Source of the DNA: Pseudomonas entomophila | GTDB taxonomy: Bacteria; Pseudomonadota; Gammaproteobacteria; Pseudomonadales; Pseudomonadaceae | Length of the DNA stretch: 64,000 nucleotides | Direction: 5' to 3' | NCBI RefSeq assembly: GCF_018417595.1 | Contig: NZ_CP070982.1 | Location: 3,895,001-3,959,000, forward strand | Part shown: piece after piece, positions 30,135 through 39,777 of the stretch | Position numbering within the stretch: position 1 is the stretch's first letter | How the letters are laid out: each line of letters starts with the position of its first letter | The notes under the pieces: generated by a model | Database searches by the model: none | The model's input: the letters and a program-made list of their open reading frames with translations, nothing else | What the model was told of the DNA's origin: nothing | Made by a program: the position numbers and the translations under genes

Positions 30135-31157
30135 CTAAGCGGGCGCCGCGCCCTGCATGGCCAGGCTGCGGTAATGCCCAGGATTGCAGCCGAACCACTT
30201 GCGAAACGCCTTGTAGAACGAGCTGCTGTCGGCGAAACCCAGGCGCTCGGCGATATCCCCCAGGCCCAACTGCGCCTCGGCCAGCCAGGCAATGGCCAAC
30301 TCACGGCGCACGCCATCCTTGATGCCCTGGTAATGCTGGCCCTCTTCCGACAAACGCCGGCGCAAGGTCGACACCGACATGTGCAGGGTTCCCGCCACCT
30401 GTTCGGCATCCGGCCACGCGCCGGGCGGCATGCCCAGCAGCACATGGCGGATATGCCGGGCCAGGCTCGCGGGGTCGCGGTACTTGACCAGGATATTGCC
30501 AGGGGCCTCGGCCAGGAAACGCTGCAACTCTTCGTCCGTGCGCCGCACTGGCAGCTCCAGGCACTCGGCGGCGATGATCATCCGCGTGCGCGGGCGCTCG
30601 AACTGCAGGTTTTCGGAAAACATCACCCGGTAGTCGTCGCAGAATGGCGGCTCGGCGCAGCGCAGGTCGATGGCCAGGATCGGGATGCGCCGCCCGGCCA
30701 ACCAGCAGGCCACGCCGTGGACGATCATCCAGAAAGTGAAGTAGGTGAACGCCCGCCGCGGTGGGTCGCAAGGTTCGTGGATCACGATCTCGGCCAAGCT
30801 CTGCTGACGCACCAGGCCCGGTTGCAGGTCCTCGAGCATCAGCGACAGGAAACTCAACATGCTGTCGAGGGCGGCCCCCAACGTGGGCTGTGCCATGGCG
30901 GTACGGGCAATGAATGCCAGGCTGCCGCTGCGCAGGCCGCGCCGGTCCATGGCGAAGAATTCGTCGTTGCAGCGCCGCGCCAGCAGGCGCCAGAGTCGGG
31001 CGTAGGACTCGGCGCTCACCCGTGCCTCGGGCAGCTCGAGCTGGTCGGTGTCGATCCCTGCGCGCCCCAGCAGCGCGGCATCGGGCTCGCCCGCCGGGCA
31101 AGTCTGCAACAGGGCTTCGCGCACCAGCTGCATGGAAATGGTGTCCTTCTCGCTCAT
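30135..31157 (-). CDS. AraC-family transcriptional regulator (arabinose-binding-like N-terminal domain type)
   Basis: 340 residues, start MSEKDTI. The N-terminal ~210 residues follow the Arabinose_bd pattern of OruR/ArgR-like regulators (LLGRAGIDTDQLELPEARVS, YARLWRLLARRCNDEFF, LGAALDSMLSFL). The C-terminal double HTH of AraC is clear (ARHIRHVLLG, VAGTLHMSVSTLRRRLSEEG, DIAERLGFADSSSFYKAFRK). The ligand and target are unknown. Located upstream of the NEL effector gene on the same strand, but with its own spacing of about 80 bases; a regulatory link is possible and not shown. Confidence 0.9.
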   Translation of the reverse strand: MSEKDTISMQLVREALLQTCPAGEPDAALLGRAGIDTDQLELPEARVSAESYARLWRLLARRCNDEFFAMDRRGLRSGSLAFIARTAMAQPTLGAALDSMLSFLSLMLEDLQPGLVRQQSLAEIVIHEPCDPPRRAFTYFTFWMIVHGVACWLAGRRIPILAIDLRCAEPPFCDDYRVMFSENLQFERPRTRMIIAAECLELPVRRTDEELQRFLAEAPGNILVKYRDPASLARHIRHVLLGMPPGAWPDAEQVAGTLHMSVSTLRRRLSEEGQHYQGIKDGVRRELAIAWLAEAQLGLGDIAERLGFADSSSFYKAFRKWFGCNPGHYRSLAMQGAAPA

Positions 31158-31221
31158 CGACAATCCAGTCTATGTGGTGGCGGCCATCTTAGGCCGCGAC
31201 GGAGAAAACGTCAGCCGCCAA

Positions 31222-32085
31222 TCACTGGCCGGCGGCCAGCCCCAGGAACGCCTGGATCAGACGCAGTTCACGGCGCCGCTCCAGGCAACCGACCAGGTGC
31301 TGGTTGACCAGGCCGGCACCGCCCAACGGCCGCGCCACCACCCGCGGGTCATGGGCCACCTCGGTGGACGACACCACGCCGATACCCAACTGCGCCGCCA
31401 CCGCCTCGGTGACGGCCTCGCGGCTGTCCAGCTCCAGCAGCACCCGCGGCTGCACATGGGCATCGGCACAAGCCTTGTCGAAGGTACGCCGGGTGGTGGA
31501 ACTGGGCTCGCGCAACACCATGATCTGCTTGTCCAACGCCATCAGCGGCAAGTCGTCAGTAGCGCTGGCCCAGGGGTGCCCCACCGGCAGCAAGGCACAC
31601 AGGCGCGACTCGCACAGGCTTTGCAAGTGCAGGCCCTTGCGCGGCTCGATCTCGGTCAGCACCGCGACGTCGGCATGCTCCGACAGCAGCGCCGCCAGGG
31701 TTTCCTGAGCGTTGCCCAAGCGCAGGTTGACGGTGATGCCGGGGTAGCGTTCACGCAGCTGCGCCAACATCGGCATCACCCGGTGCGGGCCATCCGCCGC
31801 CACCTCCAGACGCCCGGTCAGCAACTGGCGATTGGCCTCGAGCATGGCCTGGGCCTCTTCGGCCAGGCCGAACATAGCCCGAGTGATGGCCGCCAGCCGC
31901 GTACCCTCCTCGGTCAACTCGACCCGCCTGGCGGTGCGGCGCAGCAAGGTGATCTGGTAGTGCTCCTCCAACGCCTTCACATGCCCGGTGACCGCCGGCT
32001 GGCTGATGAACAGCCGCTCGGCGGCGCGGGTGAAGCTGCCCTCACGGGCGACGGCATCGAAGGCGCGGAGCTGGAACAGGTTCAT
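31222..32085 (-). CDS. LysR-family regulator, probable activator of phnWX
   Basis: 287 residues. Standard LysR HTH ([38 protein letters not shown]) and a two-lobed effector-binding domain. It is divergent from phnW with 113 bases between the start codons, the usual arrangement for an activator of the phosphonate genes next door. A T-N11-A-type element (near 32111-32134, CTACAAAC and GATTGATAG arms) lies in the gap and may be its site. The likely inducer is 2-aminoethylphosphonate or phosphonoacetaldehyde; this is inferred. Confidence 0.88.
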   Translation of the reverse strand: MNLFQLRAFDAVAREGSFTRAAERLFISQPAVTGHVKALEEHYQITLLRRTARRVELTEEGTRLAAITRAMFGLAEEAQAMLEANRQLLTGRLEVAADGPHRVMPMLAQLRERYPGITVNLRLGNAQETLAALLSEHADVAVLTEIEPRKGLHLQSLCESRLCALLPVGHPWASATDDLPLMALDKQIMVLREPSSTTRRTFDKACADAHVQPRVLLELDSREAVTEAVAAQLGIGVVSSTEVAHDPRVVARPLGGAGLVNQHLVGCLERRRELRLIQAFLGLAAGQ

Positions 32086-32198
32086 ATCTATCGGTACCGC
32101 TTATGGCTGGCATATCTACAAACAATTTGATTGATAGCTTGGTGAATTGCAACCTAGCCCCACTAGTTTCCAGCCCACCGCAAGTGAGGAACCACGGA

Positions 32199-33305
32199 AT
32201 GAGCAACGCCCCGATCCTGCTGACCCCCGGTCCACTGACCACTTCGATCCGCACCCGCCAGGCCATGCTCGTGGACTGGGGCTCCTGGGACCGCGACTTC
32301 AACCAGTTGACCGCCAGCGTGTGCGAGCAACTGCTGGCCATCATCGATGGCAGCGCCAGCCACCACTGCGTGCCCCTGCAGGGCAGCGGCACCTTCGCCG
32401 TCGAAGCCGCCATCGGCACCCTGGTGCCCCGCGACGGCAAGGTGCTGGTGCTGATCAACGGCGCCTACGGCCAACGCCTGGCCAGGATCTGCAAGGTGCT
32501 GGGCCGCAACTACAGCACCTTCGAAACCGCCGAAGACCAGCCGACCACCGCCGAGGACGTCGACCGCCTGCTGGTCGCCGACCCCACCGTGACTCACGTG
32601 GCGCTGATCCACTGCGAGACCAGCACCGGCATCCTCAACCCGCTGCCCGAGATCGCCCAGGTGATCAAGCGCCATGGCAAGCGGTTGGTCATCGACGCCA
32701 TGAGCTCGTTCGGCGCGCTGCCGATCGATGCCCGCGAGGTCCCCTTCGAAGCGTTGATCGCCGCCTCCGGCAAGTGCCTTGAGGGCGTGCCAGGCATGGG
32801 CTTCGTGTTCGCCGAGAAAACCGCCCTGGCCGCCGCCGAAGGCAACGCCCACTCCCTGGCCATGGACTTGCAGGATCAACATGCCTACATGGCCAAGACC
32901 GGCCAATGGCGCTTCACCCCGCCAACCCACGTGGTCGCTGCCCTGCACGAAGCACTGCTGCAGTACAACGAGGAAGGTGGCCTGCCCGCCCGCCACCAAC
33001 GCTACAAGGATAACTGCAAGACCCTGCTCGACGGCATGGCGAAGATCGGCCTGCACAGCTTCCTGCCCGCCGAGATCCAGGCGCCGATCATCGTCACCTT
33101 CCACGCGCCTGAAGACCCACGCTACCAGTTCAAGGACTTCTACGAGCGAGTCAAGGCCAAGGGGTTCATTCTCTACCCGGGCAAGCTGACCCAGGTCGAG
33201 ACCTTCCGCGTCGGTTGCATCGGCGTGGTCGGCGCAGCCGGCATGCAGGCCGCCGTGAATGCCGTGGCCGAGGTGCTGCGGGAAATGGAAGTGCTGGACA
33301 TCTGA
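32199..33305 (+). CDS. phnW: 2-aminoethylphosphonate--pyruvate transaminase
   Basis: 368 residues from the ATG at 32199 ([16 protein letters not shown], with GAGGA upstream). PLP-dependent class V aminotransferase with the phosphate-binding [13 protein letters not shown], the [10 protein letters not shown] block and the Schiff-base lysine in [15 protein letters not shown]. Converts 2-aminoethylphosphonate and pyruvate to phosphonoacetaldehyde and alanine. Followed after 34 bases by phnX, so the pair makes the complete phosphonatase pathway for using 2-aminoethylphosphonate as N and P source. No dedicated phosphonate transporter is seen beside it. Confidence 0.96.
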   Translation: MSNAPILLTPGPLTTSIRTRQAMLVDWGSWDRDFNQLTASVCEQLLAIIDGSASHHCVPLQGSGTFAVEAAIGTLVPRDGKVLVLINGAYGQRLARICKVLGRNYSTFETAEDQPTTAEDVDRLLVADPTVTHVALIHCETSTGILNPLPEIAQVIKRHGKRLVIDAMSSFGALPIDAREVPFEALIAASGKCLEGVPGMGFVFAEKTALAAAEGNAHSLAMDLQDQHAYMAKTGQWRFTPPTHVVAALHEALLQYNEEGGLPARHQRYKDNCKTLLDGMAKIGLHSFLPAEIQAPIIVTFHAPEDPRYQFKDFYERVKAKGFILYPGKLTQVETFRVGCIGVVGAAGMQAAVNAVAEVLREMEVLDI

Positions 33306-33339
33306 CCCCCTGCCCACCGTATTCAAGGAAAACGCGCAC

Positions 33340-34167
33340 ATGAACTACAGCAACCCCAACCAGCTGCAAGCCGCCATCCTCGACTGGGCCGGTACCGTGG
33401 TCGATTTCGGCTCCTTCGCCCCGACGCAGATCTTCGTCGAAGCCTTCGCCGAGTTCGACGTGCAGGTGTCCATCGAAGAGGCCCGAGGGCCGATGGGCAT
33501 GGGCAAGTGGGACCATATCCGCACCCTGTGCGACGTGCCGCAGATCGCCGAGCGCTATCGCAAGGTGTTCGGCCGCACCCCGACCGATGACGACGTCACC
33601 GCCATCTACGAACGCTTCATGCCGCTGCAGATCGACAAGATCGCCGTGCACTCGGCGCTGATTCCCGGCGCCCTGGACACCCTGACCGGGCTGCGCAAGA
33701 GTGGCCTGAAGATCGGCTCCTGCTCGGGCTACCCGAAGGTGGTGATGGACAAGGTGGTCGAGCTGGCCGCGCAGAACGGCTATGTGGCCGACCACGTGGT
33801 GGCCACCGACGAAACCCCCAATGGCCGCCCCTGGCCGGCCCAGGCCCTGGCCAACGTGATCGCCCTGGGCATCGACGATGTGGCGGCGTGCGTGAAGGTC
33901 GACGACACCGTGCCAGGCATTCTCGAGGGGCGTCGCGCCGGCATGTGGACCGTGGCGCTGGTGTGTTCGGGCAACGCCCTGGGGCTGACCTGGGAAGGTT
34001 ACCGGGCGCTGAGCGCGGAAAAACTGGAGAGCGAGCGCAAGCGTATCCATGGGATGTTCGCCGCATCGCGGCCGCACTACCTGATCGACACCATCAACGA
34101 GCTGCCCGAAGTGATCGCCGATATCAACCGGCGCCTGGCCAAGGGCGAGATGCCGCAGGCGTCCTGA
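33340..34167 (+). CDS. phnX: phosphonoacetaldehyde hydrolase (phosphonatase)
   Basis: 275 residues. HAD-family hydrolase: nucleophile Asp in [15 protein letters not shown], the Schiff-base lysine in [15 protein letters not shown], the Ser/Gly motif in [10 protein letters not shown], and acidic residues in [10 protein letters not shown]. Splits the C-P bond of phosphonoacetaldehyde to acetaldehyde and phosphate. Start MNYSNPNQ has AAGGAAAA upstream. Co-transcribed with phnW. A REP pair follows the stop codon and may end or stabilise the transcript. Confidence 0.96.
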   Translation: MNYSNPNQLQAAILDWAGTVVDFGSFAPTQIFVEAFAEFDVQVSIEEARGPMGMGKWDHIRTLCDVPQIAERYRKVFGRTPTDDDVTAIYERFMPLQIDKIAVHSALIPGALDTLTGLRKSGLKIGSCSGYPKVVMDKVVELAAQNGYVADHVVATDETPNGRPWPAQALANVIALGIDDVAACVKVDDTVPGILEGRRAGMWTVALVCSGNALGLTWEGYRALSAEKLESERKRIHGMFAASRPHYLIDTINELPEVIADINRRLAKGEMPQAS

Positions 34168-34184
34168 CGGATCGGCGTCGCCGT

Positions 34185-34269
34185 CTTCGCGGGTAAACCC
34201 GCTCCCACAGGAGTATCACCGCCTTTGACATCGGTGACATCCCTGTGGGGGGCGGGTTTACCCGCGAAG
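34185..34269. repeat. pair of inverted REP elements (BIME) after phnX
   Basis: CTTCGCGGGTAAACCCGCTC (34185-) and its inverted copy ending in GGGTTTACCCGCGAAG at 34269 face each other across about 30 bases. Each arm contains its own palindrome CGGGTAAACCCG. This is the common REP type of the P. putida group. It lies between phnX and the convergent reductase gene. Confidence 0.85.
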
Positions 34270-34295
34270 GCGTCAGCGCAGACAACCCAAAGCCA

Positions 34296-34853
34296 TCAGA
34301 CCGCCCGGTTCAGCTTCACCCACGACGCAAACTTGTCGATGAACGCTTGCAGGAACGGCCGGGTCTTGTCATTGAGCTTGCCGCTGTCGTCGAACAGCGT
34401 TGCCGCCCCACCGATATACGCTTCGGGCATCTGCATGCACGGCATGTCGAGAAACACCAGCGACTGACGCAGCGCATGGTTGGCGCCAAAGCCACCGATA
34501 GCCCCCGGCGAAACACTGGCCACCGCCGCCGGCTTGCCGCTCCAGGCGCTTTGCCCATAGGGCCGCGAACCCACGTCGATCGCGTTCTTCAGCCCTCCCG
34601 GTACCGACCGGTTGTATTCCGGCGTCACGAACAACACCGCATCGCTACGGCGGATTTCCTCGCGAAAGTGCTTCCACGCTTCCGGCGCCTCGGGCTCGAC
34701 ATCCTCGTTGTACAACGGCAGGTCGCCGATCTCGACGATCCGCAGGGCAAGGCTGGACGGCGCCAGCTCGGACAGTGCGCGGGCCACCTTGCGATTGTAG
34801 GAATCCTTGCGCAAGCTGCCGACGACGACCGCTACCGAATAGACCTGGCTCAT
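34296..34853 (-). CDS. chrR: NAD(P)H-dependent FMN reductase, ChrR-like quinone/chromate reductase
   Basis: 185 residues. Flavodoxin-like fold of the NADPH-dependent FMN reductase family: phosphate-binding VVVGSLRKDSYNRKVA, VLFVTPEYNRSVPGGLKNAID and SVSPGAIGGFGANHALRQ. It agrees closely, as I remember it, with the ChrR protein of P. putida, a dimeric or tetrameric flavoprotein that reduces quinones and chromate by two electrons and so limits reactive oxygen. Start at 34853 with GGAAG upstream. Single gene. Confidence 0.85.
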   Translation of the reverse strand: MSQVYSVAVVVGSLRKDSYNRKVARALSELAPSSLALRIVEIGDLPLYNEDVEPEAPEAWKHFREEIRRSDAVLFVTPEYNRSVPGGLKNAIDVGSRPYGQSAWSGKPAAVASVSPGAIGGFGANHALRQSLVFLDMPCMQMPEAYIGGAATLFDDSGKLNDKTRPFLQAFIDKFASWVKLNRAV

Positions 34854-35011
34854 GGCGATATGCTTCCTGTGCTGGGAAAGGGACGTAACTAGTTATAGAT
34901 GACCGTTCCTCGGCCCCAGGATTTTTTTCCATCCGGCTGAAAACTTCCCACGCCTTTTGCTGGTCTATGGGTACAGACATTCCCTACACGTTTCCGAGGT
35001 TTCCACCCAAA

Positions 35012-35230
35012 ATGGCAGCAGTAATGGTCGGCCAGTTCCACGCCCGCGACGCCGAAGGCCGTATCTACCCCGTGCACGAGTTCCAGGAGTCCACCCTCCA
35101 GGCCGACGGCAGCACCCTGGGCGAGCCCGTCACTACTTACCGCCTGGCTATCGGCGACCGCGTCAACCACTTGGGTGAGGACCGTTTCGAACTGGCCCAG
35201 ACCGGTGTCGAGATCATCCGCATTCTCTGA
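35012..35230 (+). CDS. small conserved-looking protein of unknown function
   Basis: 72 residues from MAAVMVGQF; an upstream ATG at 34967 in the same frame would give 87. The core FHARDAEGRIYPVHEFQEST and GEPVTTYRLAIGDRVNHLGED looks like a small beta-barrel or SH3-like fold. No signal peptide. Its last 17 bases overlap the end of the convergent decarboxylase gene. I do not recognise a family. The start is uncertain. Confidence 0.6.
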   Translation: MAAVMVGQFHARDAEGRIYPVHEFQESTLQADGSTLGEPVTTYRLAIGDRVNHLGEDRFELAQTGVEIIRIL

Positions 35231-37454
35231 CACAGTCGACCGTGTACAGCGGCCCGTCATGCTGCAAGCCGTGCACGTCGGCGACGAAGCCCGGGAAGCC
35301 CTGGTCGAAGGCCCGGGCGAACGCCAGGTAGTCGAGGATCGAGCGGGTCGCCTCGGTGAAACGCTCGCCCGGCATGATCAGCGGGATCCCCGGCGGATAG
35401 GGCACCAGCATCACTGCTGAAACCCGCCCCAGCAGCTGTTCGATCGGCACCGCCTCCACGTCCCCCTTCACCATCCGGTCATAGGCCTGGGCCGGGCTCA
35501 TGGCCACCTCGGGTAGCCGCGTGAACAGCCGTTTGAGTTGCTTGGCGGTAGCGTTGGTGCGGTAGCAAGCGTGCAACTGATCGCACAGGTCGCGCAGGCC
35601 CAGCCCCCGGTAGCGCGTCGGCTGCGCCGCCACCACGCAGGCCAGGCACTGGTCGAGCGGCGTGTTGCCATCATAATGGCGCTTGAACTCCAGCAATTCG
35701 GTGAGCAAGGTACTCCACTTGCCCTTGGTGATGCCCATCGAGAACAGCACCAGGAAGCTGTACAGGCCAGTCTTCTCCACCACCAGGCCGCGCTCCCAGA
35801 GGAACTTGCTGACCACCGCAGCCGGAATGCCCTGCTCGCCCAACTTGCCCCCGGCATCGAGCCCCGGCATCACCAGGGTCACCTTGAGCGGGTCAAGCAA
35901 TACGTAGTCATCGGCCACCTCGCCGAAGCCATGCCAGTCCGCCCCCGGCTGCAACACCCAATCCGCTGCGGCCAGGCGCTCTGTGGCCGGCGGCTGCCAG
36001 ATACTGAACCACCAGTCCTGCGCCGCAAGGTGCTGGCGAAGGTTGGCCAAAGCCCGGCGAAAGCTGAGGGCTTCATCGAACATCTCTTGCAGCAGCGAAC
36101 GCCCGGCCGGCCCCTCCATCATGCTCGAGGCCACGTCCAGCGAGGCGAGGATGCTGTACTGCGGCGAGGTGGAGATATGCATCATGAACGCTTCGTTGAA
36201 ACGGTCGCGGTCCAGCTGGCGGGTCGCGCCGTCCTGTACATGGATCATCGACGCCTGGCTGAACGCGGCCAGCAGCTTGTGGGTGGAGTGGGTGCTGAAC
36301 AGCAGCGGATCGTCCGCCGCCCGCGGCGTGCCCATGGCATAGCGGCCCTCGAAGAAATCGTGGAAGGCGGCATAGGCGAACCAGGCCTCGTCGAAGTGCA
36401 GCACCTCGACACTGGCGCCCAGGGTCTGCTTGATCAGCCCGGCGTGGTAGCACAGGCCGTCGTAGGTAGAGTTGGTGACCACGGCCAGCTTGATCCTCGG
36501 CGCGCGCCCCTGGGCCAGCGGGTGAGCCTGGATCTTCGCCTCGATCGACGCCGGGCTGAACTCACTGAGCGGGATTGGCCCGATGATCCCCAGCTCGTTG
36601 CGCTCCGGGCACAGGTAGATCGGGATTGCCCCGGTCATGATGATCGCGTGCACCACCGACTTGTGGCAGTTGCGGTCCACCAATACCAGGTCGTCGCGCC
36701 CGACCATCGCGTGCCAGACGATCTTGTTGGCGGTGGAGGTGCCATTGATGACGAAGAACGTGTGGTCGGCACCGAAGTTACGTGCGGCGCGGGCTTCGGC
36801 TTCGGCCAAGGGGCCGGTGTGGTCGAGCAGCGAGCCCAGTTCAGGCACCGAAACCGACAGGTCGGAACGCAGAGTGTTCTCGCCGAAGAACTGATGGAAC
36901 GCCTGCCCCACCGGGCTCTTGCGGTAGGCCACGCCACCGCCGTGGCCTGGCGTGTGCCAGGAATAGTTGGATTGCGCGGTGTGTTGCACCAACGCTTTGA
37001 AGAACGGCGGCAGCAGCCCGTCGAGGTAGTTGTGCGCGGCCCGTGCCACCTGGCGGGCGAGAAAGGGCACGGTGTCTTCGAACAGGTAGAGGATGCCGCG
37101 CAGTTGATTGAGCTCGCCCATGGCCTCGGCAGGGGCGTTTTCCAGGGTGACCTGCTCGCCCAGGGCGAAGATCGGCAGGTTGGGCGCACGCAGGCGGGCC
37201 AGGCGGATCAGCTCGGCCATGTTCTGCAGCAGGTGTGAGTTGTCGCCGGCGCCTTCGGCGGTGATCAGCATGCAGGCCAGGCCATGGTGGGTGGCGGCGA
37301 CCAGGCGGGCCTCGGCCTGGTCGGCGGCGGCAAGGATGGCAAAGCCGTCCTGGGCCAGCTCATCGGCGATGCCGCGCACCCGCTCACCGGCGACGCTGTC
37401 GGCCTTGATGGCCCGGTGGACGATCAGGATGGGGAACTTGAGGTCCTTGTACAT
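35214..37454 (-). CDS. ldcA: Orn/Lys/Arg decarboxylase class I (LdcA-type lysine decarboxylase)
   Basis: 746 residues, the length of the PLP fold-type I inducible decarboxylases: N-terminal response-regulator-like wing domain, linker, PLP domain with the Schiff-base Lys in STHSTHKLLAAFSQ and the conserved HFDEAWFAYAAFHDFFEG, then the C-terminal domain. In pseudomonads this lineage is LdcA, which decarboxylates lysine to cadaverine; ornithine or arginine activity is not excluded by sequence. Stands alone, with no adjacent antiporter gene such as cadB, which argues for catabolic use rather than an acid-resistance couple. Confidence 0.88.
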   Translation of the reverse strand: MYKDLKFPILIVHRAIKADSVAGERVRGIADELAQDGFAILAAADQAEARLVAATHHGLACMLITAEGAGDNSHLLQNMAELIRLARLRAPNLPIFALGEQVTLENAPAEAMGELNQLRGILYLFEDTVPFLARQVARAAHNYLDGLLPPFFKALVQHTAQSNYSWHTPGHGGGVAYRKSPVGQAFHQFFGENTLRSDLSVSVPELGSLLDHTGPLAEAEARAARNFGADHTFFVINGTSTANKIVWHAMVGRDDLVLVDRNCHKSVVHAIIMTGAIPIYLCPERNELGIIGPIPLSEFSPASIEAKIQAHPLAQGRAPRIKLAVVTNSTYDGLCYHAGLIKQTLGASVEVLHFDEAWFAYAAFHDFFEGRYAMGTPRAADDPLLFSTHSTHKLLAAFSQASMIHVQDGATRQLDRDRFNEAFMMHISTSPQYSILASLDVASSMMEGPAGRSLLQEMFDEALSFRRALANLRQHLAAQDWWFSIWQPPATERLAAADWVLQPGADWHGFGEVADDYVLLDPLKVTLVMPGLDAGGKLGEQGIPAAVVSKFLWERGLVVEKTGLYSFLVLFSMGITKGKWSTLLTELLEFKRHYDGNTPLDQCLACVVAAQPTRYRGLGLRDLCDQLHACYRTNATAKQLKRLFTRLPEVAMSPAQAYDRMVKGDVEAVPIEQLLGRVSAVMLVPYPPGIPLIMPGERFTEATRSILDYLAFARAFDQGFPGFVADVHGLQHDGPLYTVDCVRECG

Positions 37455-37501
37455 CGGGCAGCTACCTCTGCGGGGGCTTTCCCTCAGGGTAGTTGATCAA
37501 G

Positions 37502-37529
37502 CCCATTCGCCGGCTTGCCGGCGAATGGG
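37502..37529. repeat. perfect inverted repeat between dnaQ and ldcA
   Basis: CCCATTCGCCGG (37502-37513), loop CTTG, CCGGCGAATGGG (37518-37529). A 12-base perfect stem downstream of dnaQ and upstream of ldcA. It lacks a T-run, so it is a REP-like or Rho-assisted terminator hairpin rather than a classical intrinsic one. Confidence 0.7.
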
Positions 37530-37546
37530 CCGGTACTGCCGTCAAA

Positions 37547-38302
37547 TCAACTGGCGGCCGGCTCGGTCAACACCTGCCACATCGCCGGCCCGCCCGCCGA
37601 CTTGGTAATGGCTGCCAACCGCTCGGCGTGGGCTTCCAGCTCTTCTTCATTGGCCAGAATCACCCGCCCGGCCGCACGCCCCGTAATCCGGCGGATCTCA
37701 CTGCCCGTGCCCCCCTGCCCGCCCTCACTCTGCGCACCATCACCCGCCAGCGACAGGCTGGTCTGCCCCCCGGTCATCGCCAGGTAGACATCAGCCAGCA
37801 GTTCCGAGTCGAGCAACGCGCCGTGCAGTTCACGGCCGGAGTTGTCGATACCGTAGCGTTTGCACAGCGCGTCCAGGCTGTTGCGCTGCCCCGGGTGGCG
37901 CGAGCGCGCCATCATCAGGGTGTCGAGGATGCTGCAGTGCTGCGAGATGTCGGCGCGGTCGTGCTGGCCCAGCAGGGCGAACTCGTTGTTGATGAAGCCA
38001 ACGTCGAACGCCGCGTTGTGGATGACCAGGGTGGCGCCCTCGATGAACTCGAAGAACTCCTGGGCCACGTCACCGAAGCGTGGCTTGCCGACCAGGAAGG
38101 CGTCGGTGATGCCGTGGACGCCGATGGCGCCCTCGTCACTCTCGCGGTCCGGTTGCAGGTAGACGTGGAAGTGCCGCCCGGTCAGGCGCCGGCCCATGAC
38201 CTCGACGCAACCGATCTCGATGATGCGGTGGCCATCGCCCACCGGCATACCGGTGGTTTCGGTATCGAGAATGACCAGCCGTTGATCTTGCTGCTGCTCC
38301 AC
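37547..38302 (-). CDS. dnaQ: DNA polymerase III epsilon subunit (3'-5' exonuclease)
   Basis: 251 residues from a GTG start with GGAG upstream. DEDDh exonuclease: Exo I LVILDTETTGMPVG, the Exo II region VIHNAAFDVGFIN and Exo III HGALLDSELLADVY. Proofreading subunit of the replicative polymerase; the C-terminal tail binds the alpha subunit. Encoded next to rnhA, as in many gamma-proteobacteria, here on the same strand with a REP pair between. Confidence 0.96.
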   Translation of the reverse strand: MEQQQDQRLVILDTETTGMPVGDGHRIIEIGCVEVMGRRLTGRHFHVYLQPDRESDEGAIGVHGITDAFLVGKPRFGDVAQEFFEFIEGATLVIHNAAFDVGFINNEFALLGQHDRADISQHCSILDTLMMARSRHPGQRNSLDALCKRYGIDNSGRELHGALLDSELLADVYLAMTGGQTSLSLAGDGAQSEGGQGGTGSEIRRITGRAAGRVILANEEELEAHAERLAAITKSAGGPAMWQVLTEPAAS

Positions 38303-38372
38303 GGGGTGACTCCAACTTGCGCTGCTTGAATTCGGGGCGGGAGTATATCGGAATCGGCGCCGCTTTGCGGCG

Positions 38373-38439
38373 CATCGCGGCTGAAGCCGCGCCTACCTGG
38401 ATTTACACGACCCCTGTAGGAGCGGCTTCAGCCGCGATG
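38373..38439. repeat. inverted REP pair between rnhA and dnaQ
   Basis: CATCGCGGCTGAAGCCGC (38373-) and the inverted arm GCGGCTTCAGCCGCGATG ending at 38439; the outer arms run to GCCTAC and GTAGGAGC. Typical BIME arrangement in an intergenic space of about 160 bases, followed by a small GGCTGC/GCAGCC hairpin. Confidence 0.85.
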
Positions 38440-38463
38440 GGCTGCACAGCAGCCCCAATCGGA

Positions 38464-38910
38464 TCAACGCTGCGCCCGAACCTCGTCCACACCTCGGTTG
38501 GCCAGCTGGTCAGCCCGCTCGTTGCCCGGGTGGCCGATATGCCCACGCACCCACTTCCAGGTCACCTTGTGCCGGTTGACCTGCTCATCGAGGGCCATCC
38601 ACAGGTCGGCGTTCTTCACCGGCTCCTTCGCGGCGGTCTTCCAGCCACGCTTCTTCCAGTTGACCATCCACTCGTTGATGCCCTTCATCACGTACTGGGA
38701 GTCGGTGGTCAGCACCACTTCGCACTCGCGCTTGAGCGCCTTCAGCCCCTCGATCGCGGCCATCAGCTCCATGCGGTTGTTGGTGGTCTCACGCTCGCCG
38801 CCCCACAGTTCCTTCTCGACGCCCTTGAAAACCATCAGCACACCCCAGCCACCCGGGCCAGGGTTGCCCTTGCAGGCACCATCGGTGTAGATCTCGACGC
38901 TATCGCTCAT
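38464..38910 (-). CDS. rnhA: ribonuclease HI
   Basis: 148 residues. Complete active site of the RNase H1 family: Asp in [17 protein letters not shown], Glu in [13 protein letters not shown], Asp in LTTDSQYV, and the [13 protein letters not shown] end with the last Asp. Removes RNA from RNA-DNA hybrids. It lies 13 bases after the methyltransferase gene on the same strand, so the two are probably co-transcribed. Confidence 0.97.
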   Translation of the reverse strand: MSDSVEIYTDGACKGNPGPGGWGVLMVFKGVEKELWGGERETTNNRMELMAAIEGLKALKRECEVVLTTDSQYVMKGINEWMVNWKKRGWKTAAKEPVKNADLWMALDEQVNRHKVTWKWVRGHIGHPGNERADQLANRGVDEVRAQR

Positions 38911-38923
38911 GTACCACTCATGT

Positions 38924-39697
38924 TCAGTGCTTGTCAGTATCGGGGTTGCTGGCCGTGCGGTTGACCTTGGCCAGCGGCAGCGGCAGCAACTTGCCCATGG
39001 GCTCGCGGCGCTCCAGGCGCAGGGGCCGCAGGCCGACCACCATCTTGCGCGCCACCAGCAGGTAGACGCCGCCACCGGCGCTCTGCCAGCCCCCGGCCAC
39101 CCGCTCCCAACCGGCCAGGCGCTGCTGCCAGGCGGGCGAGGCAAGCGGCGGACGATAACACCCGAAACGGCGTTTCTCCAGCGCGAAGCCCAGCAGGTTG
39201 AGCCAGTCGCCGACCCGCGACGGCGAAATGCAACGGGCCTTGCGCAAGGCGCCATGGCTGAAGAGGTGGCGAATGCCCCAACCGCTCCAGGGGTTGATCC
39301 CGACGATCAGCAGGTGGCCGCCTGGACGCACGGCGCTGGCCGCCTCGCGCAGCAGGCCGTGGGGTGAAAGGCTGAAATCCAGGCCATGCTGCAGCACCAC
39401 CACGTCGGCGGCGTGCTCCGAGAGCGGCCAGGCCTGCTCCTCGCAGACGATCTCCACCCCCGGCAACGGCGCCCCCAGGCGCACGTTGCGCTGCACCTGG
39501 GGCGCGCTGGGCGGGGGTTCGGCGCAAGGGCCATAGTGCACGAGGTAACCGCCGAAGAAGCGCCGCAGCTCTTCTTCGAGCAACTTTTCCTCTTCCTTGA
39601 GCATCAACTGCCCAAGAGGGCCCTCGAACCAGTCGCGGGCCAGGCTGATCAGTTCGACCCAGTCGGGGTCGGCCTGGGCGAAGGCTTGGTCGGTCAT
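38924..39697 (-). CDS. class I SAM-dependent methyltransferase
   Basis: 257 residues, start MTDQAFAQ with GGAGAA upstream. The Methyltransf_11-like core is partly visible ([13 protein letters not shown] as motif II-like, [19 protein letters not shown] as post-II/III); the glycine-rich motif I is weak. The substrate is unknown. Divergent from gloB, upstream of rnhA. This gene order (methyltransferase-rnhA-dnaQ with gloB divergent) is conserved in pseudomonads, as I remember it. Confidence 0.8.
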   Translation of the reverse strand: MTDQAFAQADPDWVELISLARDWFEGPLGQLMLKEEEKLLEEELRRFFGGYLVHYGPCAEPPPSAPQVQRNVRLGAPLPGVEIVCEEQAWPLSEHAADVVVLQHGLDFSLSPHGLLREAASAVRPGGHLLIVGINPWSGWGIRHLFSHGALRKARCISPSRVGDWLNLLGFALEKRRFGCYRPPLASPAWQQRLAGWERVAGGWQSAGGGVYLLVARKMVVGLRPLRLERREPMGKLLPLPLAKVNRTASNPDTDKH

Positions 39698-39777
39698 TGC
39701 GTTCTCCCTCGAAGGTTCTCCGGCCGCGCCATCGCGGCTAAGATGCCCTCAATGTCCAGGCTTGGCGAATCCGCACC

